Assembly (NCBI RefSeq): GCF_003432485.1 | Contig: NZ_QVNQ01000002.1 | Coordinates: forward strand, 434,001-498,000 | Reading direction: 5' to 3' | Length of the DNA stretch: 64,000 bases | DNA from: Actinomadura spongiicola | GTDB lineage: Bacteria > Actinomycetota > Actinomycetes > Streptosporangiales > Streptosporangiaceae | Part shown: piece by piece, positions 26,404-35,352 of the stretch | Numbering within the stretch: position 1 is the stretch's first letter | Layout of the letters: each line of letters begins with the position of its first letter | Position numbers and translations under genes: made by a program | The notes under the pieces: generated by a model | What the model saw: the letters and a program-made list of their open reading frames with translations, nothing else | The model's database searches: none | What the model was told of the DNA's origin: nothing

Positions 26404-26832
26404 TCACCACGGGCAGACCGGAACTCCGTCGAGTTTGGCCTTGCCCCGGATGTAGACGTTGCTGAGGTATCCGGCAGGGGCGTGAGGGTTGGGCGCGTAG
26501 CTCCACCAGTCGCTGGAGTAGCCGCCTTCACTGACCCGCTGTCCAAGCTTCTGGCAGTAGACGGCGATTTCCTGGCGGGAAACCTTTCTCACGATCCGGG
26601 CGCAGTTGGCGACGGACGGATAGTCATCGCACGCGTCTCCCGGGTTCCACCGGATATTGACGTTGGTCGCCCAGACGTACACGCCGTACACGTCGGCGTT
26701 CGGGCGCACGGTGCCCGCCTTGGGCTTGACGGGATCGTCGGCGTGGGCCGTTCCGCTCAGCCCGGTGAGGCCGGTCGCCATCACGACTCCAGCGGCGGCG
26801 ATGCCGAACGCCTTCCTGACAGTGAGGGTCAT
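26404..26832 (-). CDS. Small secreted protein, possible SH3-like fold
   Basis: Sec signal peptide (KAFGIAAAGVVMATGLTGL, cleavage after THA or similar in SGTAHAD), mature part of about 110 residues with four or five cysteines and a tryptophan-rich C-terminus ending VPVCPW. The spacing YGVYVWATNVNIRWNPG and AVYCQKLGQRV recalls bacterial SH3-like cell-wall-binding domains (VNVRSGPG pattern), but the match is weak. Function unknown. ATG at 26832 has GGGAG upstream. A 14-bp perfect hairpin sits 18 bases ahead of the start. Confidence 0.7.
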   Translation of the reverse strand: MTLTVRKAFGIAAAGVVMATGLTGLSGTAHADDPVKPKAGTVRPNADVYGVYVWATNVNIRWNPGDACDDYPSVANCARIVRKVSRQEIAVYCQKLGQRVSEGGYSSDWWSYAPNPHAPAGYLSNVYIRGKAKLDGVPVCPW

Positions 26833-26849
26833 CGGTGTTTCGTCTCCCG

Positions 26850-26883
26850 TGGTCGGGCTCGCCGGTCATGGCGAGCCCGACCA
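26850..26883 (-). promoter_or_regulatory. 14-bp perfect hairpin in front of the small secreted-protein gene
   Basis: TGGTCGGGCTCGCC (26850-26863) pairs perfectly with GGCGAGCCCGACCA (26870-26883) around a six-base loop. It ends 18 bases before the ATG and immediately upstream of the ribosome site on the minus strand. In RNA it would form a very stable 5'-leader hairpin. The rest of 26884-27122 shows no gene; a GGGG-AAA-CCCC mini-hairpin lies near 27010. Confidence 0.6.
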
Positions 26884-27122
26884 GCTTCGGGCCTCGACGG
26901 GGACGGACACAGGGTGGCAGCGGGGCATTATCAGGACGTATCAGCCAAGTTGACGAAGTCTCTCGATCAGCGCGTCGTCGATCGGGGTCGCCGCGCGGAC
27001 CCGGGGTCGGGGGAAACCCCACCGTCGCCACCACACCCCACACCAGATTCCCGGTCTCGTTCCCAGCACCGCCGCTGCGCCCGCCCGCCGCGCGTCGCCT
27101 AGCCTCCGACCGAGATGCGCGA

Positions 27123-27788
27123 CTACGCGTGCAGGACGACGAAGGGCCCGCGGTGTTCGGTGCCGTCCGGCGTGGTCCAGGCGGCCTCGACGTGGCCCCT
27201 GGCCTTGGGCGGCTCGTCGCTGCTGAGGACGCGCTTCACCTGGAGGGTGAGCCGTCCGTGCGGCTGGGTCTCCAGGAGGACGTCGGTGCCGTCCCGATTG
27301 TCCTGCACGGAACTCAACGTGACCGTGGTCGAGTGGCCGTCGCCGGTGAAGTGGCTGGTCACGGACGGGTCGGGGGTGTTGCTTACGCTCTGCCGCTGCG
27401 GCTCGGCACGGCCCTGGAGGAGGGCGAGCAACTGTGCCAGCAGAACCGGGTCGCGCGTCCCGTCGTACACCCAGCGTCGTCCGAGCACCCCGTGCTCCGC
27501 CGTGCCGATGAGCGCGTCCTCGGCCCCGTTAAGCGGCGCGCCCCGGTAGGTGACCGGTACGTGGTAGGCGACCGGTACGTGGTGGGCGTCAGGGCGTTCA
27601 CCGGACGTGTCCGTGACCACCATGAACTCGATGCCGACCTCGCCGTCCGGGTCGTCGAGCCGGAAGCCCCCGGCCTTGCCCAGCTCGGGCCCGTCCGGAG
27701 CGCCCGCGTACCAGGGGCGGGCGGGCAGCCATGCGGCGAGGAGTTCCAGCTTGCCGGGCGTCATGGTGGTTTTGTGGATGACAGCCAT
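27123..27788 (-). CDS. Stand-alone maltokinase N-terminal cap-like protein
   Basis: The protein matches the cap domain found at the N-terminus of mycobacterial maltokinase: TMTPGKLELLAAWLPARPWY, KAGGFRLDDPDGEVGIEFM, HGVLGRRWVYDGTRDPVL and a C-terminal strand-rich half. No kinase domain follows; it is 221 residues long. Such free-standing cap proteins occur widely in actinomycetes without known function. Around 27546-27581 the DNA contains an 18-bp tandem duplication (17 of 18 identical) that repeats HVPV[AT]Y. ATG at 27788. It lies 44 bases after a TetR gene on the same strand and may be co-transcribed with it. Confidence 0.85.
   Translation of the reverse strand: MAVIHKTTMTPGKLELLAAWLPARPWYAGAPDGPELGKAGGFRLDDPDGEVGIEFMVVTDTSGERPDAHHVPVAYHVPVTYRGAPLNGAEDALIGTAEHGVLGRRWVYDGTRDPVLLAQLLALLQGRAEPQRQSVSNTPDPSVTSHFTGDGHSTTVTLSSVQDNRDGTDVLLETQPHGRLTLQVKRVLSSDEPPKARGHVEAAWTTPDGTEHRGPFVVLHA
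27546..27581. repeat. 18-bp tandem duplication inside the cap-protein gene
   Basis: Two adjacent copies of GTAGGTGACCGGTACGTG-type sequence (27546-27563 and 27564-27581) differ at one base. The duplication is in frame and inserts one extra hexapeptide HVPVAY before HVPVTY. Confidence 0.85.
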
Positions 27789-27832
27789 GGTCCCGAACCT
27801 ATCTGGTTAGTTGTTGCCGCAATCGTCGGCAC

Positions 27833-28603
27833 TCACCGTGGCGTGGCGTCCAGGATGCTTGAGAAGCCGTCGTGAAGGCGGTTCAGGCCGAACTCGAAGA
27901 GCTGTTCGTAGGTGAAGTCGAAGGTCTTCTCGTCCATGCTGAGCATGGTCGGGAAGTCGCCGCTGCGTAGGACGGTCTCCAGCGTCGGTGCCTGCTGCGC
28001 CCAGAACTCCTCGTTGCTGACGCCCGTCCGCGCCTCGGCTCGCAGTTCGTTGATGTGGCTGCGGGCGACGCCGTTCGTGTAGTCGTGCTGTACGGCGAGC
28101 ATCATCATCAGCGTCCGGTCGGGGGCGCCGGTGCGGCGTAGCAGGCCGAGGACCCGGTCCAGGCCGCGCAGGGCGTTGGGGCCGAGGATCGGACGGCTCT
28201 GGTCGACGTACGGATACCAGGGATGGTTCACGCAGAGCCGCCAGTAGCAGCGGGCCTCCTCGGTGAGGATCTCGCGCCAGCCCGTCTCGTCGTCGATGTC
28301 ACACGTCGGATCGGGGGCCTCGATGACCCGGTCGAGCATGAGGTCGAGCAGTTCGCTCTTGGCCGGGACGTAGCGGTAGAGCGTCATCGTGCCGACGCCC
28401 AGCCGGTTCGCGACGCGGCGCATCGACAGCGCTTCGATCCCCTCGGTGAGGGCGAGTTCGTCGGCGACCTCGACGGCGGCCTCGACGATCTGGTCGAGGG
28501 TGAGCGCGGGCGGTCGGCCACGGGGCGGCCGGGTGCGGCCGGTCCACAGCAGTCTCAGGCTGAGCCCGAGATCACGGTCGTCGCCGTGCTCCGTCGTCAT
28601 CAT
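27833..28603 (-). CDS. TetR-family repressor with TetR_C_1 domain
   Basis: Helix-turn-helix near residues 35-85 (LSMRRVANRLGVGTMTLYRYVPAKSELLDLMLDRV, in parts: MRRVANRLGVG; LYRYVPAKSELL), then the tetracycline-repressor-type C-terminal domain (HPWYPYVDQSRPILGPNALR). An N-terminal extension with PPRGRPPALTLDQIVEAAV is typical of this class. Divergent from the DrrAB-type exporter, whose promoter carries three TACGC half-sites; it most likely represses the exporter until a drug ligand binds. ATG at 28603 or 28600; an AGGACGG stretch is upstream. Confidence 0.92.
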   Translation of the reverse strand: MMTTEHGDDRDLGLSLRLLWTGRTRPPRGRPPALTLDQIVEAAVEVADELALTEGIEALSMRRVANRLGVGTMTLYRYVPAKSELLDLMLDRVIEAPDPTCDIDDETGWREILTEEARCYWRLCVNHPWYPYVDQSRPILGPNALRGLDRVLGLLRRTGAPDRTLMMMLAVQHDYTNGVARSHINELRAEARTGVSNEEFWAQQAPTLETVLRSGDFPTMLSMDEKTFDFTYEQLFEFGLNRLHDGFSSILDATPR

Positions 28604-28694
28604 CCGTCCTGATCTACCCGTGTCCGGACTCCCGGCGGGTCGCTTGACAGAACGCTACCGTGCCGCCGAGAAAAAGCCCCGCACCCACTTCGAG

Positions 28695-28727
28695 TATAGT
28701 GTACGCTAATTTGCGTAGGGCATACGC
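28695..28727. promoter_or_regulatory. drrA promoter with three TACGC operator half-sites
   Basis: TATAGT at 28695-28700 is a good -10 element. Immediately downstream are TACGC (28702-28706), GCGTA (28713-28717) and TACGC (28723-28727), giving two overlapping dyads with centres of six and five bases. Placement over the transcription start fits repression by the divergent TetR protein. AGGAGG at 28732-28737 is the ribosome site of the ATPase gene. Confidence 0.65.
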
Positions 28728-28742
28728 GAAATAGGAGGCGGC

Positions 28743-29723
28743 ATGCCGGAGCACGCGATCCTCGCCGAGGGGATCCGCAAGAACTACGGGGAGAAACGGG
28801 CACTCGACGGGTTCGACCTACAGGTGCCGAAGGGCATGGTCTACGGACTGCTCGGCCCGAACGGCGCCGGGAAGACCACCGCCGTCCGCATCCTGACGAC
28901 GCTCGTCCGGCTGGACGGCGGCCGCGCCGAGGTCGCCGGGCTGGACGTCGCCACCCAGGCACGGCAGGTGCGGCGGCGCATCGGACTCGCCGGGCAGCAC
29001 GCCGCCGTGGACGAGATCCTCACCGGGCGGCAGAACCTGCGCATGTTCGGCCGCCTGTTCCACCTGGGCAAGAAGCGCGCGGCGGAGCGCGCCGAGGAAC
29101 TGCTGGAGCAGTTCGACCTGCTGGAGGCCGCCGACAAGGGGATCAAGACCTACAGCGGCGGTATGCGCCGTCGCCTCGACCTGGCCGCCAGCATGATCTT
29201 CGCGCCGGACGTGCTGTTCCTCGACGAGCCGACCACCGGCCTGGACCCGCGCGGTCGCAACGAGGTCTGGGACGCGGTCCGTTCACTGGTCGCGCGGGGC
29301 ACGACCGTCCTGCTGACGACGCAGTACCTGGACGAGGCCGACCAGCTCGCCGGGCGCATCGCCGTGATCGACCGGGGCCGGGTCATCGCCGACGGCCCGC
29401 CCGAGTCGCTGAAACGGCTGATCGGCGGCGACCGGATCGAGGTCGTGGTGCGCGACCCCGCGAACCTGTCCGCCGCCGCGGCGGTCGTCGCCCGCGTCGC
29501 GTCCGCCGAACCGGAGATCGACGAGACGGCGGGACGGGTGCACGCGCCGGTCGCCGAACGGGTGGCCGCGCTGACCGAGGTCGCCCGCACACTCCAGGAC
29601 GACGGCATCGCCGTCGAGGACATCGGTCTGCGGCGCCCCACGCTGGACGAGGTGTTCCTGCGTCTCACCGGGCACCGCGCCGACGACGACGAGCCCGCGA
29701 CGAAGGAGAAGGTGCAAGCGTGA
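28743..29723 (+). CDS. DrrA-type daunorubicin-resistance ABC ATPase
   Basis: ATP-binding subunit of a drug exporter. Walker [18 protein letters not shown]-loop [18 protein letters not shown], signature [15 protein letters not shown], Walker [14 protein letters not shown] and the H/Q-switch [14 protein letters not shown] are intact. The C-terminal 90 residues are the DrrA-type extension. 326 residues is normal. It overlaps the permease by GTGA. The TetR gene opposite and TACGC operator suggest drug-inducible expression; substrate not predictable. Confidence 0.94.
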   Translation: MPEHAILAEGIRKNYGEKRALDGFDLQVPKGMVYGLLGPNGAGKTTAVRILTTLVRLDGGRAEVAGLDVATQARQVRRRIGLAGQHAAVDEILTGRQNLRMFGRLFHLGKKRAAERAEELLEQFDLLEAADKGIKTYSGGMRRRLDLAASMIFAPDVLFLDEPTTGLDPRGRNEVWDAVRSLVARGTTVLLTTQYLDEADQLAGRIAVIDRGRVIADGPPESLKRLIGGDRIEVVVRDPANLSAAAAVVARVASAEPEIDETAGRVHAPVAERVAALTEVARTLQDDGIAVEDIGLRRPTLDEVFLRLTGHRADDDEPATKEKVQA

Positions 29724-30550
29724 GCGTCGACGCCAAGATCGCCGACGACGAGGGCGTCGGCACCCGGCTCTACTGGGCCGTCGCGGACTCCTGGACGATC
29801 GTCCTGCGGGGCCTGACCCACTACGTCCGACAGCCGAGCAACATCGCCTGGCAGCTCGGCTTTCCCATCGTGTCGGTGCTGCTGTTCGGTTACGTCTTCG
29901 GCAGCGCGATGTCGGTTCCCGGCGGCGGCGACTACCAAGAGTTCCTGATGCCCGGCATGTTCGGCATGACGATGGCGTTCGGCTTCATGAACACCGCGTA
30001 CATCGTCGTGTACGACAAGGCGCGGGGCGTCACCGACAGGTTCCGGTCGATGCCGATGGCGCCGTCCGCCGTCGTCACCGGACGCGGCGTCGGCGACCTG
30101 ATCGGCGCGTCCCTCGACCTGGTGGTGCTGGGCCTGACGGCGCTGGCGATCGGCTGGCGCTCCAGCGGCGGCGTGCTCGACACCCTCGCGGCCTTCGGGC
30201 TCCTGCTGCTGCTGCGCTTCGCGCTGATCTGGATCGGGGTGGTCCTCGGCCTCCTCGTCCCCAACGAGGAGGCGGCCGGGAGCCTGTTCGCGGTCGCGTT
30301 CCCCTTCGGAATGATCTCCAGCGCGTTCACGGCGCCGTCCCTGATGCCGGACTGGCTCGGCGCGATCGCGCTGTGGAACCCGGTCTCCTCGACGGTGACG
30401 GCGTCCCGCGAACTGTTCGGCAACCCCGTCGCGACGGGCGACACCTGGATCGAGCAGCACGCGCTGCTCATGGCGGTCGTCTGGCCGGTCGTCATCACGC
30501 TGATCTTCCTGCCGCTCGCCGTCCGCCGTTTCCAACGCCTCAGCCGCTGA
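29720..30550 (+). CDS. DrrB-type ABC-2 permease
   Basis: ABC-2-type exporter permease with six membrane segments: features [33 protein letters not shown] and the C-terminal signature [20 protein letters not shown]. Pairs with the preceding ATPase, whose stop it overlaps. A strong hairpin follows eight bases after the stop. Confidence 0.94.
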   Translation: MSVDAKIADDEGVGTRLYWAVADSWTIVLRGLTHYVRQPSNIAWQLGFPIVSVLLFGYVFGSAMSVPGGGDYQEFLMPGMFGMTMAFGFMNTAYIVVYDKARGVTDRFRSMPMAPSAVVTGRGVGDLIGASLDLVVLGLTALAIGWRSSGGVLDTLAAFGLLLLLRFALIWIGVVLGLLVPNEEAAGSLFAVAFPFGMISSAFTAPSLMPDWLGAIALWNPVSSTVTASRELFGNPVATGDTWIEQHALLMAVVWPVVITLIFLPLAVRRFQRLSR

Positions 30551-30557
30551 GACGCGT

Positions 30558-30597
30558 GGCCCGCGCCATCCCGACGGTTCCGGCGATGGCGCGGGCC
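30558..30597. terminator. Terminator hairpin after the drr operon
   Basis: Perfect 13-bp stem GGCCCGCGCCATC (30558-30570) / GATGGCGCGGGCC (30585-30597) with a 14-base loop that itself contains CCG/CGG. It separates the exporter operon from adenosine deaminase. Confidence 0.75.
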
Positions 30598-30627
30598 TCC
30601 CGCGCGAGGCCGGGGTAGGTTCGACGC

Positions 30628-31719
30628 ATGAACGTTCGGCCGACTCTTGAGGAAATCCGGCGGGCGCCGAAGGTGCTGCTGCACGACCACCTGGACGGCG
30701 GCGTGCGGCCCGGAACGGTCGCGGATCTGGCGCGGGAGTCCGGGTACCCGGACCTGCCGACCACGGACGCCGACAACCTGCGGGAATGGTTCGAGGCCGC
30801 CGCCGACTCGGGATCTCTGGAGCGGTACCTGGAGACGTTCTCGCACACCGTCGGCGTGATGCAGTCCGTCGAGGCGCTGACGCGGGTCGCCTACGAGTGC
30901 GCCGAGGACCTCGCCAATGACGGGATCGTCTACGCGGAGGTTCGGTACGCGCCCGAGCAGCATCTCCGGGACGGGCTGTCGCTGGAACAGGTGGTCGAGG
31001 CCGTCCTCGACGGTTTCGAACGGGGCGGCCGGGAGTTCGGCATCAGGGTCGGAACGCTGGTCACCGCCATGCGGCACCAGGCGCGCAGCATGGAGATCGC
31101 GGAACTGGCCGTCCGGTACCGGGACGCGGGCGTCGTCGGGTTCGACATCGCGGGCGCCGAGGCCGGATATCCACCGACCCGGCATCTGGACGCGTTCGAG
31201 TACCTCCAGCGGGAGAACGCGCACTTCACCATCCACGCGGGGGAGGGGTTCGGGCTCCCGTCGATCTGGCAGGCGATCCAGTGGTGCGGGGCCGACCGGC
31301 TCGGCCACGGCGTGCGGATCATCGACGACATCAAGGTGGACGGCGACCGGGCCAGGCTCGGACGCCTCGCCGACTATGTGCGGGACAAGCGGATCCCGCT
31401 GGAGATGTGCCCCACGTCCAACGTCCAGACGGGCGCGGCGAAGTCGATCGCGGAGCATCCGATCGGGCTGCTGCGTCGGCTCAGCTTCCGCGTCACGGTC
31501 AACACCGACAACCGGCTGATGAGCGGCACGAGCCTGTCGGAGGAGTTCGCGAAACTCGTCGAGGTGTTCGGCTACGGGTGGGACGACCTCCAATGGTTCA
31601 CCGTGAACGCGATGAAGTCGGCGTTCGCGCCGTTCACCGACCGGCTCGAACTGATCAACGGCGTGATCAAGCCCGGTTTCGCGCAGCTCAAGTGGAGCGG
31701 CACCCGCCCCCTGGCATGA
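30628..31719 (+). CDS. add: Adenosine deaminase
   Basis: Zinc hydrolase converting (deoxy)adenosine to (deoxy)inosine. The HxH motif lies in LLHDHLDGG (His19, His21); [19 protein letters not shown] and the terminal [10 protein letters not shown] carry the catalytic Glu, His and Asp. Length 363 is normal for actinobacterial Add. It is the head of a unit with the PH-domain membrane protein (ATGA overlap) and works with the purine nucleoside phosphorylase at 33957. No clear ribosome site before the ATG at 30628; a downstream start would remove conserved sequence. Confidence 0.96.
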   Translation: MNVRPTLEEIRRAPKVLLHDHLDGGVRPGTVADLARESGYPDLPTTDADNLREWFEAAADSGSLERYLETFSHTVGVMQSVEALTRVAYECAEDLANDGIVYAEVRYAPEQHLRDGLSLEQVVEAVLDGFERGGREFGIRVGTLVTAMRHQARSMEIAELAVRYRDAGVVGFDIAGAEAGYPPTRHLDAFEYLQRENAHFTIHAGEGFGLPSIWQAIQWCGADRLGHGVRIIDDIKVDGDRARLGRLADYVRDKRIPLEMCPTSNVQTGAAKSIAEHPIGLLRRLSFRVTVNTDNRLMSGTSLSEEFAKLVEVFGYGWDDLQWFTVNAMKSAFAPFTDRLELINGVIKPGFAQLKWSGTRPLA

Positions 31720-32336
31720 TCGAGCCCATGACCATTCGTTCCACGGGCGCGCGGGTCGCGGCGTTCGCGTGGCTGACGTTCGCCGTCCTCAACCTCGTCG
31801 ACCTGATGTTCGGCATCACCGGTGACCCCACGTACTCGCTGACGGTCCTCACCATGGGGATGGTGCTGCTCCTCGGCTGCGGAATCGCGTACACGGTCGG
31901 GCTGCGGCCCGCGATCATCGGGGACGACGAGGCGGTCACGATCCGGAACCCGCTGCGGGAGACCCGGGCGCCCTGGAGCGCGGTCCGCCGGATCGAGGGC
32001 ACGAACGCGCTGACGGTGCGGTTCACGGGCCCGGACGGCGCGGAGCTGGAGACCCGGGCCTGGGTGCATCAGACGTCGCCGCGCGCCCAGGCGAAGGCGG
32101 AGGCCCGCGCCCGCAAGGAACAGAACCGGGGACCGGGCGTCGACCTGCGGGGCCGGACACCGGCGGGCTTCGCGGCGGAACAGCTGAACGAGATCCGCGA
32201 ACGGCGCCGCCCGAAGGAGAAGGACGCGGAGAAGTCCGCCCGTGGGGCGGTCACGTGGTCGGTTCCGGCGGTGGTGTCGCTGGTCGTCCCGCTGGTGGCG
32301 GTGATCGTCATCCCGATCGTGGAGGCGGTCCGCTGA
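31716..32336 (+). CDS. PH-domain membrane protein
   Basis: Two N-terminal membrane segments ([38 protein letters not shown]), a short bacterial PH-like domain ([32 protein letters not shown], in parts: [16 protein letters not shown]), a basic coiled stretch of Arg/Lys/Glu, and a C-terminal membrane segment ([19 protein letters not shown]). Function unknown. ATG at 31716 overlaps the add stop as ATGA; ATG at 31728 is an alternative. The 3' end overlaps the convergent phosphosugar mutase by 29 bases. Confidence 0.82.
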   Translation: MIEPMTIRSTGARVAAFAWLTFAVLNLVDLMFGITGDPTYSLTVLTMGMVLLLGCGIAYTVGLRPAIIGDDEAVTIRNPLRETRAPWSAVRRIEGTNALTVRFTGPDGAELETRAWVHQTSPRAQAKAEARARKEQNRGPGVDLRGRTPAGFAAEQLNEIRERRRPKEKDAEKSARGAVTWSVPAVVSLVVPLVAVIVIPIVEAVR

Positions 32337-33960
32337 TGGCGGCGGCGACGTCCGAGCGAAGGGCGTCCAGTTCGGCGGCGGCGCGTGCGCGGGCCGTGGT
32401 GATGTCACCGTGGACGGGCACGGCGATCTCCAGATAGCACTTGAGCTTCGGTTCGGTCCCGGAGGGACGGACGACGACGCGTGCGTGTCCGGACAGGCGG
32501 AACCGTAGGCCGTCGGTCGGGGGCAGGCCGTCGATGCCGTGGGCCAGGTCGTCGAAAGAATCGACCGCGCGTCCGCCGAGCCGGGTCGGGGGATCGGTGC
32601 GTAGCCGGGTCATCGCGGCGGTGATCTGGGCGAGGTCGTCCACCCGGACGGACAGTTGTGTGGTGGTGTGCAGGCCGTGTTGGCGGGCTTGGTCGTCGAG
32701 CAGGTCCGGCAGGGTGCGGCCGTCGCGGCGAGCCTGGGCGGCCAGCGCGGCGACCGCCAGTGCGGCGGTGATGCCGTCCTTGTCGTTGACCAGGACACCC
32801 CGGTCGTCGCCGACGCTGTAGCCGAGGGCTTCTTCGTACCCGAACACCAGCCGGTCGGACGGCTTTCCGGCTTTCATGATCCATTTGAAGCCGGTGAGGG
32901 TCTCGGTGCAGCGGACGCCGTGCGCGGTCGCGATCGAGCGCAGCAGTGAGGAGGACACGATGGTGGTGGCGACCAGCCGGTCGGGGCCGGTGGTGTGGCG
33001 CAGGACGTGCTCGGCCAGCAGCGCGCCGATCTCGTCGCCGGTGAGTACGCGCCATCCGCCGTCGTGGGGGACGGCGACGGCGCAGCGGTCGGCGTCGGGG
33101 TCGTTGGCGATCACCAGGTCGGCGTCGCGGGCGGTGGCCAGTTCCAGCGCGCGGTCGAGGGCGCCGGGTTCTTCGGGATTGGGGAAGGCGACGGTCGGGA
33201 AGTCGGGGTCGGGCTCGGCCTGCTCGGCGACGACCGCCGGGGCGGCGAACCCGGCACGCTCGAACGCCGAAAGGAGAACCTCCCCACCGACCCCGTGCAG
33301 GGGCGTGTAGACCACCGACAGGTCGGGATCGGACGGGCCGAGGTTCAGGGACGCCACCGCGTCCAGGTAGAGGTCCGCGCCGTCGTGGACGGGCCAGGAG
33401 TCGCCGAGCGGCAGCGCGTCCACGGGGCCGACGGCGTCGATCGCGGCGGAGATGTCGGCGTCGGTGGGCGGGATGATCTGTGCGCCGTCGGCCCAGTACA
33501 CCTTGTAGCCGTTGTCGCGTGGGGGGTTGTGGCTGGCGGTGACCATCACTCCCGCCACCACGTCATCGAATGCGCGCGTGAAATGCGCCAGAACCGGGGT
33601 GGGGACGGGATCGGCGAACACCTCCGGTCGCAGTCCCGCTCCGCTGAGGACGGCGGCGGTGTCGTCGGCGAACCGCCGTGAGCCGTGCCGGGCGTCGAAC
33701 CCGACGATCACCCGCCCGCCCGGGGGCAGACACCGCCCCAGACCCGCCGCCGCGCGCATCACCGTCACCCGGTTCATCCGATTGGGACCCGCGCCCAACT
33801 CCCCCCGCAACCCCGCCGTCCCGAACTCCAACCGCGCCCCGAACCGAGCGACCAAGGCCGCCTCGTCCCCACCGTCCAAGATCGCGCGCAGTTCGGCGCG
33901 CGTACCCGGGTCGGGATCCTGCGCGAGCCACTCCTCGGCCGACCGGCGAAGATCGCTCAC
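32308..33960 (-). CDS. Phosphosugar mutase (phosphoglucomutase/phosphomannomutase family)
   Basis: Alpha-D-phosphohexomutase with all four domains. Active-site phosphoserine loop [13 protein letters not shown] (Ser143), Mg-binding DPDADR (in [10 protein letters not shown]), sugar-binding GYEEALGY and phosphate-binding [10 protein letters not shown]. 550 residues is the long ManB/PgmB-type. Likely substrates include glucose, mannose or (deoxy)ribose phosphates; coupling to purine nucleoside phosphorylase makes the pentose phosphomutase activity reported for some members plausible. GTG at 33960 overlaps the stop of the phosphorylase gene as GTGA. Confidence 0.93.
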   Translation of the reverse strand: MSDLRRSAEEWLAQDPDPGTRAELRAILDGGDEAALVARFGARLEFGTAGLRGELGAGPNRMNRVTVMRAAAGLGRCLPPGGRVIVGFDARHGSRRFADDTAAVLSGAGLRPEVFADPVPTPVLAHFTRAFDDVVAGVMVTASHNPPRDNGYKVYWADGAQIIPPTDADISAAIDAVGPVDALPLGDSWPVHDGADLYLDAVASLNLGPSDPDLSVVYTPLHGVGGEVLLSAFERAGFAAPAVVAEQAEPDPDFPTVAFPNPEEPGALDRALELATARDADLVIANDPDADRCAVAVPHDGGWRVLTGDEIGALLAEHVLRHTTGPDRLVATTIVSSSLLRSIATAHGVRCTETLTGFKWIMKAGKPSDRLVFGYEEALGYSVGDDRGVLVNDKDGITAALAVAALAAQARRDGRTLPDLLDDQARQHGLHTTTQLSVRVDDLAQITAAMTRLRTDPPTRLGGRAVDSFDDLAHGIDGLPPTDGLRFRLSGHARVVVRPSGTEPKLKCYLEIAVPVHGDITTARARAAAELDALRSDVAAAISGPPPRSG

Positions 33961-34757
33961 AGCTTCGGTACCAGGGTCGCCAGCAGGGAGCCCATGCGAC
34001 CGGCGGACGCGCGTCCGGCCGCCAGGACCTCCTCATGGTCCAGGGGCTCGGCCGCCAACCCGGCCGCGATATTGGTGACCAGGGAGATCCCCAGAACCTC
34101 CGCGCCGCTCCGCCGTGCCTCGATCGCCTCCAGCACCGTGGACATGCCGACCAGGTCCGCGCCCAGCGTGCGCAGCATCCGAATCTCGGCGGGCGTCTCA
34201 TACGACGGACCGCGCAGCGCCGCGTACACCCCCTCTGACAACGTCGGGTCCGCCTCCTTGGCGAGCGTCCGCAACCGCCTCGAATACGCCTCGGTCAGAT
34301 CGACGAACGTCGCACCGGTCAACGGGTTCGCGCCCGACAGATTCAGATGGTCGCCGATCAGCACCGGGTCACCGACCCGCTGATGCTCGGGCCTCAGGCC
34401 CCCCGCCGCGTTCGTCAGCACGACCGTCCGGACCCCGGCGGCCAGTGCCGTCCGGACGGGATGCACCACCGCGTCGACACCGTGCCCCTCGTACAGGTGC
34501 GTGCGGCCGAGGAACACCAGGGTGCGGCGCCCCGCCACCTCCACCACCCGGATGCGTCCCGCATGCCCCTCGACGGCAGGCGGCGCGAAACCCGGCAGCT
34601 CGGTGACCGACAGGTCGGCGGCGGACTCACCGAGCGCGTCGGCGGCCGGAACCCAACCCGAACCCATCACCAGTGCGACGTCGAAGGAATCGATGGACGT
34701 CCGGGCCCGCAACTCGTCCGCGGCCTCGGCCGCCACCGCGAAAGCGTCGATGCTCAC
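33957..34757 (-). CDS. Purine nucleoside phosphorylase (trimeric type)
   Basis: Phosphorolysis of (deoxy)inosine/guanosine to base and pentose 1-phosphate. Signature features: VMGSGWVP phosphate loop, [42 protein letters not shown] and [12 protein letters not shown] with the purine-binding residues and NIAAG near the end. 266 residues, typical of the low-molecular-mass class. GTG at 34757; the ribosome site is weak, but TAATGT lies eight bases before it, suggesting a leaderless mRNA. Forms an operon with the phosphosugar mutase. Confidence 0.95.
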   Translation of the reverse strand: MSIDAFAVAAEAADELRARTSIDSFDVALVMGSGWVPAADALGESAADLSVTELPGFAPPAVEGHAGRIRVVEVAGRRTLVFLGRTHLYEGHGVDAVVHPVRTALAAGVRTVVLTNAAGGLRPEHQRVGDPVLIGDHLNLSGANPLTGATFVDLTEAYSRRLRTLAKEADPTLSEGVYAALRGPSYETPAEIRMLRTLGADLVGMSTVLEAIEARRSGAEVLGISLVTNIAAGLAAEPLDHEEVLAAGRASAGRMGSLLATLVPKL

Positions 34758-34788
34758 GGGGCCGACATTACCGGCGTGCGTCGCCGCG

Positions 34789-35241
34789 TCAGTCGCCGAG
34801 CGACGTGCAGGGGCGGGTCCGCAGGTCCTTGACGTAGTCGTCGGGGGCGCCCGCCTTCTCCGCCGCGTCGGCGAGGATGCCGAGGTAGCGCGCGGACGGC
34901 AGCCCGCCCTCGTAGTCGTCCAGGACGTACGTCCAGCACAGCACGTCGCCGTCCAGCGTCTGCACCCGCACCCGGATCTTGTGGTGGACGTCGAGCGCGG
35001 CCCCCTCCCAGGCGTCGAGTTCCTTCTCGTCCCAGGCCGGAACGTCGTAGATCACGACGAAGACCTGCTCGGACTCGTCCTCGACGACGGTCGCGAGGGC
35101 GCCCTCCCAGCCCTTGTCCTGCCCGCCGAAGGTCAGCCGCCATCCGGTCAGCCAGCCGGTGCCGCGCATGGGCGAGTGCGGAGCCCGGCTCGCCATCTGC
35201 TCGGGATCCATGTTGGAGGCGTACGCCGCGTACAGTGCCAC
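34789..35241 (-). CDS. Gamma-glutamylcyclotransferase-like protein
   Basis: GGCT/AIG2-like fold, 150 residues: N-terminal [14 protein letters not shown] corresponds to the YGSN substrate loop, GWRLTFGG follows, and the conserved glutamate lies in DAWEG. Family members cyclise gamma-glutamyl amines; substrate here unknown. GTG at 35241 is the only start that keeps the YASN motif intact. Divergent from lpdA with a 111-bp gap; 31 bases upstream of the phosphorylase gene on the same strand, so it may head that operon. Confidence 0.82.
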   Translation of the reverse strand: MALYAAYASNMDPEQMASRAPHSPMRGTGWLTGWRLTFGGQDKGWEGALATVVEDESEQVFVVIYDVPAWDEKELDAWEGAALDVHHKIRVRVQTLDGDVLCWTYVLDDYEGGLPSARYLGILADAAEKAGAPDDYVKDLRTRPCTSLGD

Positions 35242-35352
35242 GCTTGCCAACGTTACGCCACGCGGGGGTGGCGGGGGGTGTCCCCTCGGGATGGCGCGCC
35301 CCGGGCGTTCAGGGGAGGGGGCGGGACTTTTCAGTGCGATGAGTAGGAAACA

